A program made the position numbers and the translations under genes. The notes under the pieces are model-generated. The model worked only from the letters and a program-made list of their open reading frames with translations. It was not told the origin of the DNA and made no database searches. Positions 8,001-16,512 of a stretch of DNA of 64,000 nucleotides are shown here, in pieces. This stretch comes from Pedobacter frigoris. Lineage in GTDB: Bacteria > Bacteroidota > Bacteroidia > Sphingobacteriales > Sphingobacteriaceae. The stretch is from assembly GCF_005116445.1 (NCBI RefSeq), contig NZ_SWBQ01000003.1:1-64000 (forward strand). The letters run 5' to 3'. The stretch's first letter is position 1, and each line of letters starts with the position of its first letter.

Positions 8001-8780
8001 TTATTCAGTTGGTCTCTCTCTCTTTTGTAACAAAACGACATTTTTATAATATTCTATTGGCGTATTGCCAGTTATTCTAAAAAATTCTTTAGTAAAATGT
8101 GCATTGTCATAATAATTTAAATTGTAATATATATCTGATAAAACGTTGAAAGTATTTGCTGTTATAAGTTCTTTAGCTTTTTGTGCTTTCATAATAGAAT
8201 AATAACATTTTAGCGATATTCCAGCATATTTTAAAAAATGTCTTTGCATTGTTCTTTCTGTAACAAAATTTTCATTCGCAATTTTTGATATCTCTAATGG
8301 ATTGCAAAAATTTAAATTATGAATAATATTTTGGATGTAATGAGACTTGTTTTTTAATTTCTGATGAAAAAAAATAGTTAGATTTTTGATGCAATCAATG
8401 GCAATCAATTTTTTGAAATCAGGTACAAATATTTTGGGTTCAAGCTGAATAGTTGCATCTTGAAAATTGCTTAGTTCCTCAAAATTAAAAAAAGCGTGTA
8501 ATCCAAAAGGTTTGAAACGAATTCCTATCAAATTATGGCATTTTGAATATTCTGAATATTTTATTTTGGTCATAGGACCAGCTAATATCACTTGTTCGTT
8601 TTCCACTTTAAAATCTTCTGAAATAATATTGAATTTGTCGCCAAGATTGACAATGATATCAACACATCCATCTGGAATGATTTTCTTTAATTTTATATTT
8701 TCAGCAAGATGATTACTAAACCAAAAGCAATCAATATATTGTGAAAGTTTAACATCAGGAGTAAATTCTTTGTAACTCAT
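8001..8780 (-). CDS. AraC family transcriptional regulator
   Basis: 259 residues. The N-terminal ligand or oligomerisation domain (TPDVKLSQYIDCFWFS, then IIPDGCVDIIVNLG) is the DUF6597-type found in many Bacteroidota AraC proteins. The C-terminal double HTH begins around residue 165 (ISKIANENFVTERTMQRHFLKYAGISLKCY, and YYDNAHFTKEFFRITGNTPIEYYK). It lies directly upstream of the VOC gene. Its own start codon is immediately downstream of a degenerate integrase relic, so its promoter may have been brought by the module border. Confidence 0.85.
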   Translation of the reverse strand: MSYKEFTPDVKLSQYIDCFWFSNHLAENIKLKKIIPDGCVDIIVNLGDKFNIISEDFKVENEQVILAGPMTKIKYSEYSKCHNLIGIRFKPFGLHAFFNFEELSNFQDATIQLEPKIFVPDFKKLIAIDCIKNLTIFFHQKLKNKSHYIQNIIHNLNFCNPLEISKIANENFVTERTMQRHFLKYAGISLKCYYSIMKAQKAKELITANTFNVLSDIYYNLNYYDNAHFTKEFFRITGNTPIEYYKNVVLLQKRERPTE

Positions 8781-8810
8781 TGAGAACTGTGTTTGAATAA
8801 ATGTTCAATC

Positions 8811-8887
8811 AATTATAAATATCCAACAAAGCATTCTCGGGATGCTTTGTTGGAACAGCCGTTTGTTCTGTGAGTTGAACTGTTTGC
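8811..8887. repeat. Module-border direct repeat, copy 2
   Basis: Near copy of 7478-7553. The adjacent bases 8781-8810 still resemble a shortened integrase relic (CAAACACAGTTC next to the AraC start). Inside lies a perfect 12-bp inverted repeat, CCAACAAAGCAT (8823-8834) and its complement (8842-8853), with a 7-base loop; copy 1 lacks the second arm in this form. The hairpin could be a terminator for the HPP/TetR transcript or a recombination site. Confidence 0.65.
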
Positions 8888-8934
8888 TGTATTTATTTCT
8901 AGTTTTCGGATAGCATCGTTTTAAGAAGACCTTT

Positions 8935-9444
8935 TTACCACCAATATTTAGGATATTTTCTAAATCGACTAATATTATTAAATAGCAGAGCGATAATAGT
9001 AATGATGACTGAACCAGAAAGCACAGGGTTTATTAAATAGTCCCAATGACAAGCACCTAATATGACGACCAAAGGGTCTGCTCCAGCAGGAGGATGTGTT
9101 GTTTTAGTGAGCTGCATTACTGCAATAGCCAATCCAACACCTAAAGCAAGTGTGTACCACTCATTACCAAATAAAAAAAAACAGGAAAGTCCAATGAAAG
9201 TAGATATTAAATGCCCGCCGATGATATTCCTAGGTTGCGCCAATGGACTATCCGGTACACCAAATGCCAGCACGCAGGTAGCACCAAATGGCGCCATAAT
9301 AAAAGGCATCTGTAGATTTTTGGTAAGTAAAGCAACTGCTGTAATGGCAATGAAACCGCCGAGAGCTGAATAGGCCGAAAATTTAATGGTAGCAGACTTA
9401 GGACTTGTATCGGCAGTTTTGAATTTTGTAATATAATTTTTCAT
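8935..9444 (-). CDS. HPP family membrane protein
   Basis: About 169 residues from the ATG at 9444 (MKNYITKFK); a longer frame from 9537 would overlap the TetR gene and adds a tail foreign to the family. The family motif THPPAGADPLVV is present, preceded by MAPFGATCVLAFGVPDSPLAQPRN. Four hydrophobic helices are visible. Plant HPP proteins transport nitrite across the plastid envelope; bacterial members are largely uncharacterised. The gene begins 1 bp after the TetR stop, so the two form a tight operon and the TetR probably controls this transporter. Confidence 0.82.
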   Translation of the reverse strand: MKNYITKFKTADTSPKSATIKFSAYSALGGFIAITAVALLTKNLQMPFIMAPFGATCVLAFGVPDSPLAQPRNIIGGHLISTFIGLSCFFLFGNEWYTLALGVGLAIAVMQLTKTTHPPAGADPLVVILGACHWDYLINPVLSGSVIITIIALLFNNISRFRKYPKYWW

Positions 9445-9445
9445 C

Positions 9446-9982
9446 TTACTGAAACGTATTTTTAGATAGTAGTTTAATGGTTTTATCGATATAATCCTGG
9501 TTTTGATACAACTGACTTTCTGTAAGGCAAGCTTCAAAGAGCATATATATCATAAATGCCTGTTCTTTATTATTTACGAGATGCTGAAAGAATGTTTGCA
9601 GTTCCGATTTATGTCGGTGAATAACCTCATAAATCTTTGTATCATTCCGGGGAATTTCTGACAACATATTCAGGAATGCACACCCCCTGTAATTTTCTTT
9701 GATGTTCATTTCTTTGATATATTCAAAAACGGCGGTAACCTTCTTTTTAGATGTAGTTTGTTTTTCGACAACTGTGGTTAAACCTTCAAACCAAAATTTA
9801 TGACGATGTTCGAGATAGACTACACCTAAATCATCTTTGGTTTTGTAGTGGTCGTAGAAACTTGCCTTAGCTACTTTAGCATATTCAATGATGGCATTGA
9901 TACCTGTTGCATTATATCCGTTTTGATGAAAGAGCTGAGTGGCAGCTTTTAAAACTCTTTCTTTGGGTGATAAATTTTCCAT
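9446..9982 (-). CDS. TetR/AcrR family regulator
   Basis: 178 residues. The N-terminal HTH (KERVLKAATQLFHQNGYNATGINAIIEYAKVAKASFYDHYKTKDDLG) is canonical; the C-terminal ligand-binding half is short and divergent, with RGCAFLNMLSEIPRND resembling the TetR_C 16-type group. It is autoregulated by inference: an exact -7 box (9987-9994) and a 22-bp palindrome (10002-10023) lie just upstream. It is followed by the HPP transporter gene with a 1-bp gap. Confidence 0.88.
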   Translation of the reverse strand: MENLSPKERVLKAATQLFHQNGYNATGINAIIEYAKVAKASFYDHYKTKDDLGVVYLEHRHKFWFEGLTTVVEKQTTSKKKVTAVFEYIKEMNIKENYRGCAFLNMLSEIPRNDTKIYEVIHRHKSELQTFFQHLVNNKEQAFMIYMLFEACLTESQLYQNQDYIDKTIKLLSKNTFQ

Positions 9983-9986
9983 AGAG

Positions 9987-9994
9987 CAAAGCTA
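9987..9994 (-). promoter_or_regulatory. -7 box of TetR/HPP operon
   Basis: On the minus strand this reads TAGCTTTG, an exact match to TAnnTTTG, ending 4 bp before the TetR start codon. The transcript would have almost no leader. Confidence 0.5.
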
Positions 9995-10001
9995 CGAAAA
10001 C

Positions 10002-10023
10002 AAACAGACAAGTCTGTCTGTTT
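10002..10023. promoter_or_regulatory. TetR operator palindrome
   Basis: AAACAGAC (10002-10009) and GTCTGTTT (10016-10023) form a perfect 8-bp inverted repeat with a 6-bp centre in which one more pair matches. It sits 8-29 bp upstream of the -7 box, where it would block RNA polymerase, the usual place for a TetR operator. Confidence 0.65.
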
Positions 10024-10071
10024 TAAAATATTATTCTTTATTTGCAAAAAAAAAGCAATGTGCAACCGGAC

Positions 10072-10128
10072 TTAATTTATATACTTGTCCACCGCTTTAT
10101 CCAATTCGTCGCTTACAATTTTGGCATA
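10072..10128 (-). pseudogene. Tyrosine recombinase 3'-end relic 4
   Basis: Minus strand reads YAKIVSDELDKAVDKYIN and a stop. The homology begins exactly at the catalytic Tyr codon, only 8 bp after the stop of the acetolactate decarboxylase fusion gene. Confidence 0.75.
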
Positions 10129-10135
10129 GTTTTTT

Positions 10136-11719
10136 TTACTTGCCTTGTTCCACCCGCTTCAGATCTTCATTATGTTTTTTATTAAAATGAAAGTTCTGAA
10201 AATCTGCATCCGTAGGAACTTCTAATTCAAAACTTTTTAATTCTGCAATTTCTATTTTTAGATTTTTTCCTTTAAAGTCAAGAATATGACCGCCTTGGCT
10301 TTTATCTTTTGATAGAAAATGAAAATGGAAGCCGCTTGCATTGATACCGTTGAGGTATTCCGGGAGATGAAAGCCCACAAAAGTTCCTGTGGTGCTTTGA
10401 TGTTCAAAGAATTGCTGTCTGTCCAAAATGGTAGAAAGCACTGGGAAAGGCTTCTCTTTCACAGGTGGAAATGCCCTTGTTTTTACATAATCGAATGTAC
10501 CCGTAATCCTGATGGCGTACTTCCCATTTTTATTGGTAAGCTTACTTTTTACAATTTTCAATAAAGCTTTTTGGTCTGTATCGCCATCAATGTAAAACAG
10601 GGTATCTGCTTTGAAAAAAGTCACAGAAGCAAATGATGTTTTATGGTCGTCTTCTATTACAACTGTTTCACCGGTAGCTTTTGTTTGATATGCTTTTCCG
10701 CTAAGCATCGTTAATTCTCCGTCCAGCATATCAGGTGCACCAATACCGAAATCGCCTTTTAATTTCAAATCTTTAATAGGTAATGTTCCTTTGTACACAC
10801 CGCCGATAAAAGCGTCAATAATGCCATAGTTGTATAAAACGTTCGTTTTGCTGTGTGTCATTGCAAACAGTTGTTGCTTTGAATTAATCACCACTTTGTT
10901 CTGAAACATTTGTGGTATCCATATCTTATCCGAAGTATCGTCGTAAAAAAAATCCGCAGCACTCTCTTCCATAAACTGAAAATCTGCTTGCTGCTTTTGT
11001 AAGTCATAAGTCCATATTTTACCGAAACCCTTTACTGGAAATGTTACCCAATCTGATATCAATAAATTATTGTCATCGGTAAATTCGATACCATCAAAAA
11101 AACCATTGGCGATATTGGGCAATTCTTTAAAATTTTCGTTTTTAGATTTTAAGTAAATACTCCCATCTCCGTAGCTTTTTCCATTGGTGCAAACTACTAA
11201 CTGTTCTGTATTTGGATTATAGGTAATTCCATTTGCAGTAGGTAAATTTCCGATGATTTCAAAGTTTTTTGTTGTCGTATTTACTTTGTAAATATTACCA
11301 GATACGGTTTCTGTAACAGCAATAAAATCTTTTTCCAGACGGCAAATATCGTTCAATACTTTTGCTTCAGGAATATTGATTTCCAAAACAGTTTTCCGGG
11401 TGTTCAAATCAAAACCTATAATCCTGTCTAAATCTGCCACGTACAAAACATTTTCAGCAACCGTCATTCCTTTGGGTGCATTGAGTACGCCGTTTTGGGG
11501 AAGAAATTTTTGATGAATAATTTTGCCCTCTTTTGATATTTCGCTGATAAAACCATCGCCGTCTTTAGTAAATACGTCCTGTCCCTGATTGGAAACAAAA
11601 AATCGTTTACCGTCTGACGTTACGCTTTCGGGCATCGAAAAACCATTGATAGTTTGCTGTGAAAATACCGCACAGCTTATAGACATCATAAGGGATGCGA
11701 ATATGCTTTTAAGCTTCAT
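10136..11719 (-). CDS. Secreted SMP-30-like propeller fused to acetolactate decarboxylase
   Basis: 527 residues. Residues 1-20 are a signal peptide (MKLKSIFASLMMSISCAVFSQ). Residues about 25-285 are repeated propeller blades of SMP-30/gluconolactonase type (NAPKGMTVAENVLYVADL, DGIEFTDDNNLLISDW). Residues about 290-525 match alpha-acetolactate decarboxylase: YGIIDAFIGGVYKGTLPIKDL, GDFGIGAPDMLDGELTMLSG, and the zinc motif GFHFHFLSKDKSQGGHILD (H465, H467, H478). Acetolactate decarboxylase makes acetoin from 2-acetolactate; export and fusion to a sugar-lactone-type propeller are unusual. The frame is continuous through the joint. It is followed by integrase relic 4 and preceded by an alcohol-dehydrogenase-like gene 12 bp away, probably co-transcribed. 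Confidence 0.85.
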   Translation of the reverse strand: MKLKSIFASLMMSISCAVFSQQTINGFSMPESVTSDGKRFFVSNQGQDVFTKDGDGFISEISKEGKIIHQKFLPQNGVLNAPKGMTVAENVLYVADLDRIIGFDLNTRKTVLEINIPEAKVLNDICRLEKDFIAVTETVSGNIYKVNTTTKNFEIIGNLPTANGITYNPNTEQLVVCTNGKSYGDGSIYLKSKNENFKELPNIANGFFDGIEFTDDNNLLISDWVTFPVKGFGKIWTYDLQKQQADFQFMEESAADFFYDDTSDKIWIPQMFQNKVVINSKQQLFAMTHSKTNVLYNYGIIDAFIGGVYKGTLPIKDLKLKGDFGIGAPDMLDGELTMLSGKAYQTKATGETVVIEDDHKTSFASVTFFKADTLFYIDGDTDQKALLKIVKSKLTNKNGKYAIRITGTFDYVKTRAFPPVKEKPFPVLSTILDRQQFFEHQSTTGTFVGFHLPEYLNGINASGFHFHFLSKDKSQGGHILDFKGKNLKIEIAELKSFELEVPTDADFQNFHFNKKHNEDLKRVEQGK

Positions 11720-11730
11720 TTTATGGTGTT

Positions 11731-12738
11731 TTAAAATTTGATAATAATTTTCCCGAAAGCCTTACCTGATTTGAGTTTTAGGAAGGCCTCCTGGGTTTGT
11801 TCAATTGAATAGACACTGTCTACTACAGGTTTTATATTGTTCTTTTCAATAGCATTGACGAGTTCTTTCAGTTCCTGTGCATTGCCAACAGAATAGCCTT
11901 GCAGGCGGATATAATTCATAATCAGCGGAAGCACATTAATGGAAAGATTTGTACCGGACATCATCCCGATAAGACCTATATAGCCGTGCTCTTTTACAGA
12001 AAGTATGCTTTGGTTAATGGTTTCATTACCGGCTACATCAAGCGTTACATCTACGCCAACGCCATTGTTCAGTCGTTTTACTTCGCTGCTCCATTCAGGG
12101 AAATCTTTATAATTGATAACCTCATCGGCTCCTAGTTCTTTCAATTTTTGTTCTTTTTCTTTACTGCCGGTAGTAGCTATTATTTTCAGTCCAAACGCTT
12201 TGGCAATCTGTAAAGCAAATAGCGAAACACCACCGCTTCCCTGTACAAGGATAGTTTGCCCGGCTTTAATGTTGGCTTGTGACACTAAACTTGCCCAGGC
12301 GGTAAGTCCGGCAACAGGTAAAGCTGCGGCTTCTTCATCGGTAAGATTTTTTGGAGTGCGGACTAAAGTATTTTCAGGTTGAACCGTATATTCCGCCAGG
12401 GTTCCGGAAGTCTGCATTCCGGTTCTCAGTTCGTTATGATAAGGTGTTGTTTGTCCGGCTTCCCATCGGATAATGAAAGGGATGATGACACGGTCGCCCT
12501 TTTTCCATTGGGTTACATTTTTACCAACATTTTCAACAATGCCTACGCCTTCGGAAACAGGAATGAAAGGCAAGGGAATATTGAAACCTGCGATATTTTC
12601 TGTAAGTAAAAGGTCGAGATATTGTAGAGAAGTGGCAGTTGTTTTTACTAAGACTTCATTATCACTGATAGTTGGTGTAGGAACTTCTTTCAGTTTAAGA
12701 TATTCGATGCCGTAATTTTCTAATTGTATTGCTTTCAT
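11731..12738 (-). CDS. Zinc-type alcohol dehydrogenase family (MDR), quinone-reductase-like
   Basis: 335 residues. GroES-like N-terminal domain (residues 1-125; PVSEGVGIVENVGKNVTQWKKGDRV) and Rossmann domain with VQGSGGVSLFALQIAKAFG near residues 165-183. The structural four-Cys zinc loop of classical ADHs is absent, as in quinone-oxidoreductase or enoyl-reductase relatives. NAD(P)H-dependent reduction of a ketone, quinone or enal is inferred. It ends 12 bp before the acetolactate decarboxylase fusion, so a shared role in acetoin or carbonyl metabolism is possible but not demonstrated. Confidence 0.85.
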   Translation of the reverse strand: MKAIQLENYGIEYLKLKEVPTPTISDNEVLVKTTATSLQYLDLLLTENIAGFNIPLPFIPVSEGVGIVENVGKNVTQWKKGDRVIIPFIIRWEAGQTTPYHNELRTGMQTSGTLAEYTVQPENTLVRTPKNLTDEEAAALPVAGLTAWASLVSQANIKAGQTILVQGSGGVSLFALQIAKAFGLKIIATTGSKEKEQKLKELGADEVINYKDFPEWSSEVKRLNNGVGVDVTLDVAGNETINQSILSVKEHGYIGLIGMMSGTNLSINVLPLIMNYIRLQGYSVGNAQELKELVNAIEKNNIKPVVDSVYSIEQTQEAFLKLKSGKAFGKIIIKF

Positions 12739-12897
12739 AAATAAAAATTTTATGAAACAAAATTAGAAAGAGATATCTCTGAAAAATTATGCTAATCAAA
12801 CAAATGATTATGAAATGCAACCGAACAATATCATTTGTAAAATAGGGCATACTTAACCCTCTTCTTTATTGGATCCTACAGTAATCTTGTGAACGGG

Positions 12898-13842
12898 TCA
12901 GTACGAAAGCTTTTCTCCTTTCCAGCCAGTAGTATATAGAAACTGTTCCCAGGTGAGTGTATTGGGATTTATCTGTTTGCTCCACATCAAATCACGGTCT
13001 TTTCTAAAATACCCATATTCAACGACATACTCTGCCATCCCTAAAACTTCACGTATTAAAGTTTCATTTGAACCAAATTCGGGGAAATGATTAATCAATT
13101 CCTCCTGTGAAAATGCAGAACTGTAAACAGCTTTTTTGCCTGTTACTTCAATAAACTTATTCACCATTTCCTGCGGTGAGATAATGTCCCCGATTACTGG
13201 CAAAGACTTGCAAGCATATTTGCTTGGATTTGAAAAAATTTCCAAAACGGCGGGACCTGTGGCAGTAAGAGGGTCAACAAATGGTGCGCGAAAATCCTTT
13301 GGCAAATAAATTGGAAACACAAGAGTATCACCTTTCATAACAGGTGTATAAAATTCTATCAAATTGGTATAAAAGAACGACATATAAATAAATGAACTTG
13401 TAACAGGAAGCCTCCGAATGTATTCTTCAATTTTGGCCTTGTCTGTAAAATGAGGGGCAAACTTTCTTCCCCCGGTAATTTTATTCACATTTTCCAAGCT
13501 GCTGAATACAATATGTTGTACTTCTGCTTCAACGGCTGCATCTGCAAGTTGTTTGCCTAATTCCAGTTCGTGGGTTGCAGGTGGTGCAATATTGGGTGTC
13601 ATCATAAAAACCCCATCTGAACCACGGAAAGCCTTTACAAAGGCTTCTTTATACCCGAGGTCAAGTGGTAAATCTACAAGTTCAAGCCCTTGCTCTGCCA
13701 AATTAATTGCTTCTGGTGAATTAATACGACGCGTAATGCCTCGTACTCGGTAATGTCCACTCTCCAACAAGGTACGTGCGACACTAAGACCTTGTTTACC
13801 CAAAACTCCAACAATAGTGATCAGCGGTTTATCCTGTTTCAT
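12898..13842 (-). CDS. NmrA-like NAD(P)-binding protein
   Basis: About 314 residues from the ATG at 13842 (MKQDKPLITIVGVLGKQG), preferred over 13872 because the Rossmann strand then starts at the usual place. TIVGVLGKQGLSVARTLLESGHYRVRGITR is the NmrA/HSCARG dinucleotide-binding region, and the remainder follows the atypical SDR pattern with no clear catalytic Tyr-Lys pair. These proteins are redox sensors or NADPH-dependent reductases. It is divergent from an HxlR gene, with a palindrome between them, the common arrangement for redox-responsive NmrA/HxlR pairs. Confidence 0.82.
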   Translation of the reverse strand: MKQDKPLITIVGVLGKQGLSVARTLLESGHYRVRGITRRINSPEAINLAEQGLELVDLPLDLGYKEAFVKAFRGSDGVFMMTPNIAPPATHELELGKQLADAAVEAEVQHIVFSSLENVNKITGGRKFAPHFTDKAKIEEYIRRLPVTSSFIYMSFFYTNLIEFYTPVMKGDTLVFPIYLPKDFRAPFVDPLTATGPAVLEIFSNPSKYACKSLPVIGDIISPQEMVNKFIEVTGKKAVYSSAFSQEELINHFPEFGSNETLIREVLGMAEYVVEYGYFRKDRDLMWSKQINPNTLTWEQFLYTTGWKGEKLSY

Positions 13843-13897
13843 GCTTTTATTCTCTTTTAAATTTAATACCATTCCTTTTCTACTTAGTAAATTAATA

Positions 13898-13916
13898 AAC
13901 TATAATAATTATAGTT
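13898..13916. promoter_or_regulatory. HxlR operator palindrome
   Basis: AACTATAAT (13898-13906) and ATTATAGTT (13908-13916) form a perfect 9-bp inverted repeat around one base. It overlaps the proposed -33 element of the HxlR promoter and lies between the divergent NmrA and HxlR genes. Confidence 0.6.
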
Positions 13917-13945
13917 GCAAAACTAATTTTAGTAGACTACTTTTG
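13915..13945 (+). promoter_or_regulatory. Promoter of HxlR gene
   Basis: TTG (13915-13917), a 20-bp spacer and TACTTTTG (13938-13945) match the Bacteroidota -33/-7 pattern. The box ends 40 bp before the HxlR start codon. Confidence 0.5.
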
Positions 13946-13985
13946 CAATAACTATCAAAATGGATAGGTTCAAAAAACTTGCAAT

Positions 13986-14369
13986 ATGAAAACAGAATGT
14001 CTTGGTGATTTTGTAAAATTGAATGGAAAAACGTATCCCTGTACGGTAAGCCTAACAATGGATTTGATAGGTGGAAAATGGAAAACTGTAATCCTGTACC
14101 ATTTAAAGGACGAACGCAAAAGATATAGCGAACTTCGTAAAGAAATGCCGTCTGTTACTGAAATGACTTTGAGTTTACAACTGAAACAATTAGAAAAAGA
14201 CGGTTTGCTATCAAGAAAAGTATATGGTAAAAAACCACCTGTAAAGGTCATTTATAGTTTAACTGATTTCGGTAAAAGTTTTGTACCTGTTCTGGAAGCT
14301 ATTACAAAATGGGGTAATGAGGTTGTTAGTGAAAAAGGAGAATTTATTTCTGCAGAACAGAACCTATAA
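13986..14369 (+). CDS. HxlR family transcriptional regulator
   Basis: 127 residues, one winged HTH: YPCTVSLTMDLIGGKWKTVILYHL, KRYSELRKEMPSVTEMTLSLQLKQLEKDGLLSRKVY, VIYSLTDFGKSFVPVLEAITKWG. Cys5 and Cys19 are in the N-terminal position that senses quinones or disulfide stress in YodB/HypR. It is divergent from the NmrA-like gene and probably autoregulated through the palindrome at 13898-13916. Confidence 0.9.
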   Translation: MKTECLGDFVKLNGKTYPCTVSLTMDLIGGKWKTVILYHLKDERKRYSELRKEMPSVTEMTLSLQLKQLEKDGLLSRKVYGKKPPVKVIYSLTDFGKSFVPVLEAITKWGNEVVSEKGEFISAEQNL

Positions 14370-14403
14370 TATGGTTTAAACTGTAAAGCTTTTTAAAAAT
14401 TTA

Positions 14404-14853
14404 TCAAACCCCAAACTGCCTTAAATGATGGTCAAAATGTTTCCATTGCAGGACAGACCATTGTTGAGGTGTAAGTTTTCCGAAAAATGAATGTGGGTGT
14501 CTGGAACATTTACTTGCCCCATTTTCATAAAAGATGTTTATAAGTTCGATTGCCCTGCTTTTTTCCTTTTCAAAATTAGGATTATCTCGTATGATATAGT
14601 TTGGGTCTGTAGGAGCATTTTTTGGCAAGGGCTTTTTGGATAAATGCCCTATTTTCACAATACCTCCTATTATTCTTCCTAAAAATGCTCTTTTAGGAAA
14701 ATTTATTCCCAATGGTGTCTCCAAAGAAATGTTTAAGTGAGCCAGCATTTGACTGACGTTCATTTTTCCCCACTGCCTTTGTGCGTTTGGAGTTAATTTC
14801 TCGATACGCTTTAAAATCTCTTTAACGTCTTCTTGGTTATATAAACTATTCAT
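14404..14853 (-). CDS. DUF1569 (DinB-like fold) protein
   Basis: 149 residues. The pattern RQWGKMNVSQMLAHLNISLETPLG near residues 26-49 and the C-terminal HPHSFFGKLTPQQWSVLQWKHFDHHLRQFG, with histidines spaced for metal binding on a four-helix bundle, is typical of DUF1569 in the DinB/YfiT superfamily. Members are thought to be thiol- or metal-dependent enzymes but remain uncharacterised. It lies convergent to the HxlR gene (35-bp gap) and 72 bp downstream of a Crp/Fnr-type gene. Confidence 0.78.
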   Translation of the reverse strand: MNSLYNQEDVKEILKRIEKLTPNAQRQWGKMNVSQMLAHLNISLETPLGINFPKRAFLGRIIGGIVKIGHLSKKPLPKNAPTDPNYIIRDNPNFEKEKSRAIELINIFYENGASKCSRHPHSFFGKLTPQQWSVLQWKHFDHHLRQFGV

Positions 14854-14925
14854 TTCTGCACTATTTTGTTATTTGGCAAAAATGAATGTTCTATTTTGGT
14901 TCGTCCTGACACATTTGTGCCAAAA

Positions 14926-15540
14926 TCATTTTACTCGCGATAATTTCTTCCTAATCCTTGTCAATGTCTGACGTTCAACCCCAAGATAACTACAAAGCTG
15001 GGAAACATTTATTCTGTTAAATAGTTGAGGGTATTGGTTTACAAAATCAAAATATCGTTGTTCGGCATTTTGAAACAAAAGACTTTCTAATCGTTCTTGT
15101 TGAACTTTAAGTTTAGCTTCTACAATCAATCTCCCGTATTTTTCAAACTTAGGTATTTGCAAATAAGCGGTGTGAAGATGTTCCATTGGGAAATTAACTA
15201 CAATTGAAGGTTCTAAACATTGGAATGTAAGGGGGCTTGGTTTTTTGTCCATAAACGAGGCATAATGAAATGTATATTCGTTTTCGGGAATGAAATAGAT
15301 ATTTTTTTCATTTGCAAAATCATCTGTATGAAAAGCACGAATAAGCCCTTTTACCAAATACCCGCCTTGTTTTTGAATTTGTCCAGAAGTGATGTAAATA
15401 TCATTTTTAGCAAGATAAGTAACAGTTAGTTTTTCGCTGAATTTTGCAAGTTCTTCTTCTGTTAATTCGGAGCAAACCTGCTTTATGTGCTTTAAGTAGA
15501 TTTGGATTTCTTCTGTATCTTGGTTTAATTCCTTACTCAT
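14926..15540 (-). CDS. Crp/Fnr family transcriptional regulator
   Basis: 204 residues. Residues about 20-135 form a cyclic-nucleotide-binding-like barrel (LAKNDIYITSGQIQKQGGYLVKGLIRAFH) without the classical cAMP-binding Arg/Ser signature. The C-terminus is an HTH (INVSQLCSYLGVERQTLTRIRKKLS). No FeS-binding cysteine cluster is visible, so an O2-sensing role is unlikely. It ends just downstream of an AraC gene (4-bp gap), so the two regulators are probably co-transcribed. Confidence 0.85.
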   Translation of the reverse strand: MSKELNQDTEEIQIYLKHIKQVCSELTEEELAKFSEKLTVTYLAKNDIYITSGQIQKQGGYLVKGLIRAFHTDDFANEKNIYFIPENEYTFHYASFMDKKPSPLTFQCLEPSIVVNFPMEHLHTAYLQIPKFEKYGRLIVEAKLKVQQERLESLLFQNAEQRYFDFVNQYPQLFNRINVSQLCSYLGVERQTLTRIRKKLSRVK

Positions 15541-15544
15541 TATC

Positions 15545-16474
15545 TTAAACGGTTTCCTTTGCTATTTGGATATTATTTGCTCCGATTTCTTTCCTGAATT
15601 GCAAAGGTGTACTATCCGTCTGCTTCTTGAAGAAAATAATAAAATTTGATGAATGTTCAAAACCTAAACTGTAGGCTATTTCTGCCATATCCCAATTGCT
15701 GAATTGTAATAATGCCTTGGCTTCTTTTAAAATTCTATCGGCTATTATTTCGGTAGTTGTTTTGCCTGTACTTTCTTTTAAAGCCCTGTTTAGTGTATTT
15801 GTGTGTACATTGATTTGAGCAGCAAATTCATTGGCGTTTTTAAAAGCAATAACCTGGTCAGGTGCATCTATCGGAAACTGTCTTTCTAATAATTCTAAAA
15901 ATAAACCGGTAATACGCTCCGAAGCATTTACAGGTTTGTAAAAAGCTTCCGCAGGCTGGATTTTCATTGCTTCGTGCATTATAATCTGAATGTAGCTTCT
16001 TAGCAATTCATATTTATTTACATAGCCAGATTGCATTTCCTTTATCATATTCCTGAATACACTTGCAAGTAAATCAATACTTTCCTCATCGGGGAAAAAG
16101 ATATGGTTACCTCCGGCTTTGAACAAAGGTGATTGTGAAAGACTTTCAGTTTTAAGATTTTGATTAATGAACTCTTCGGTAAATAAACAAAAATAGCCGG
16201 TTTGCTCTTCTTCACTCGCTTCCCAAGAAAAAGGAACCATCGGGTTCATAAAAAGCAAAGCGTTACCATCAATATTCATTGCTTTGTCTGCCACACCAAT
16301 AACACCGCTGCCTTTTAATATGAGTGATATTTTGTAAAAATCCCTTCTATTCGGCAACATTGAAGTCGCACTACAAGCAAAGCCGCCTCTTTCAAATACA
16401 TTAAACTGCCCGGCTTTTGAAAAATCCTGTCCGTGCATAATATAAAAGTCCTGTAATGTTTCCCTTGTTTTCAT
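15545..16474 (-). CDS. AraC family transcriptional regulator
   Basis: 309 residues. N-terminal cupin-like sensor (FYKISLILKGSGVIGVADKAMNIDGNALLFMNPMVPFSWE), C-terminal AraC HTH pair (EFAAQINVHTNTLNRALKESTGKTTTEII and NWDMAEIAYSLGFEHSSNFIIFFKKQTDSTPLQFRK). It is the first gene of the last module in the cargo bay, 39 bp beyond integrase relic 5, and leads into a Crp-type gene 4 bp on. No effector can be inferred. Confidence 0.88.
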   Translation of the reverse strand: MKTRETLQDFYIMHGQDFSKAGQFNVFERGGFACSATSMLPNRRDFYKISLILKGSGVIGVADKAMNIDGNALLFMNPMVPFSWEASEEEQTGYFCLFTEEFINQNLKTESLSQSPLFKAGGNHIFFPDEESIDLLASVFRNMIKEMQSGYVNKYELLRSYIQIIMHEAMKIQPAEAFYKPVNASERITGLFLELLERQFPIDAPDQVIAFKNANEFAAQINVHTNTLNRALKESTGKTTTEIIADRILKEAKALLQFSNWDMAEIAYSLGFEHSSNFIIFFKKQTDSTPLQFRKEIGANNIQIAKETV

Positions 16475-16512
16475 TTTGTAAAATTATGAAATTCAAACAA
16501 ACGAACATACTA

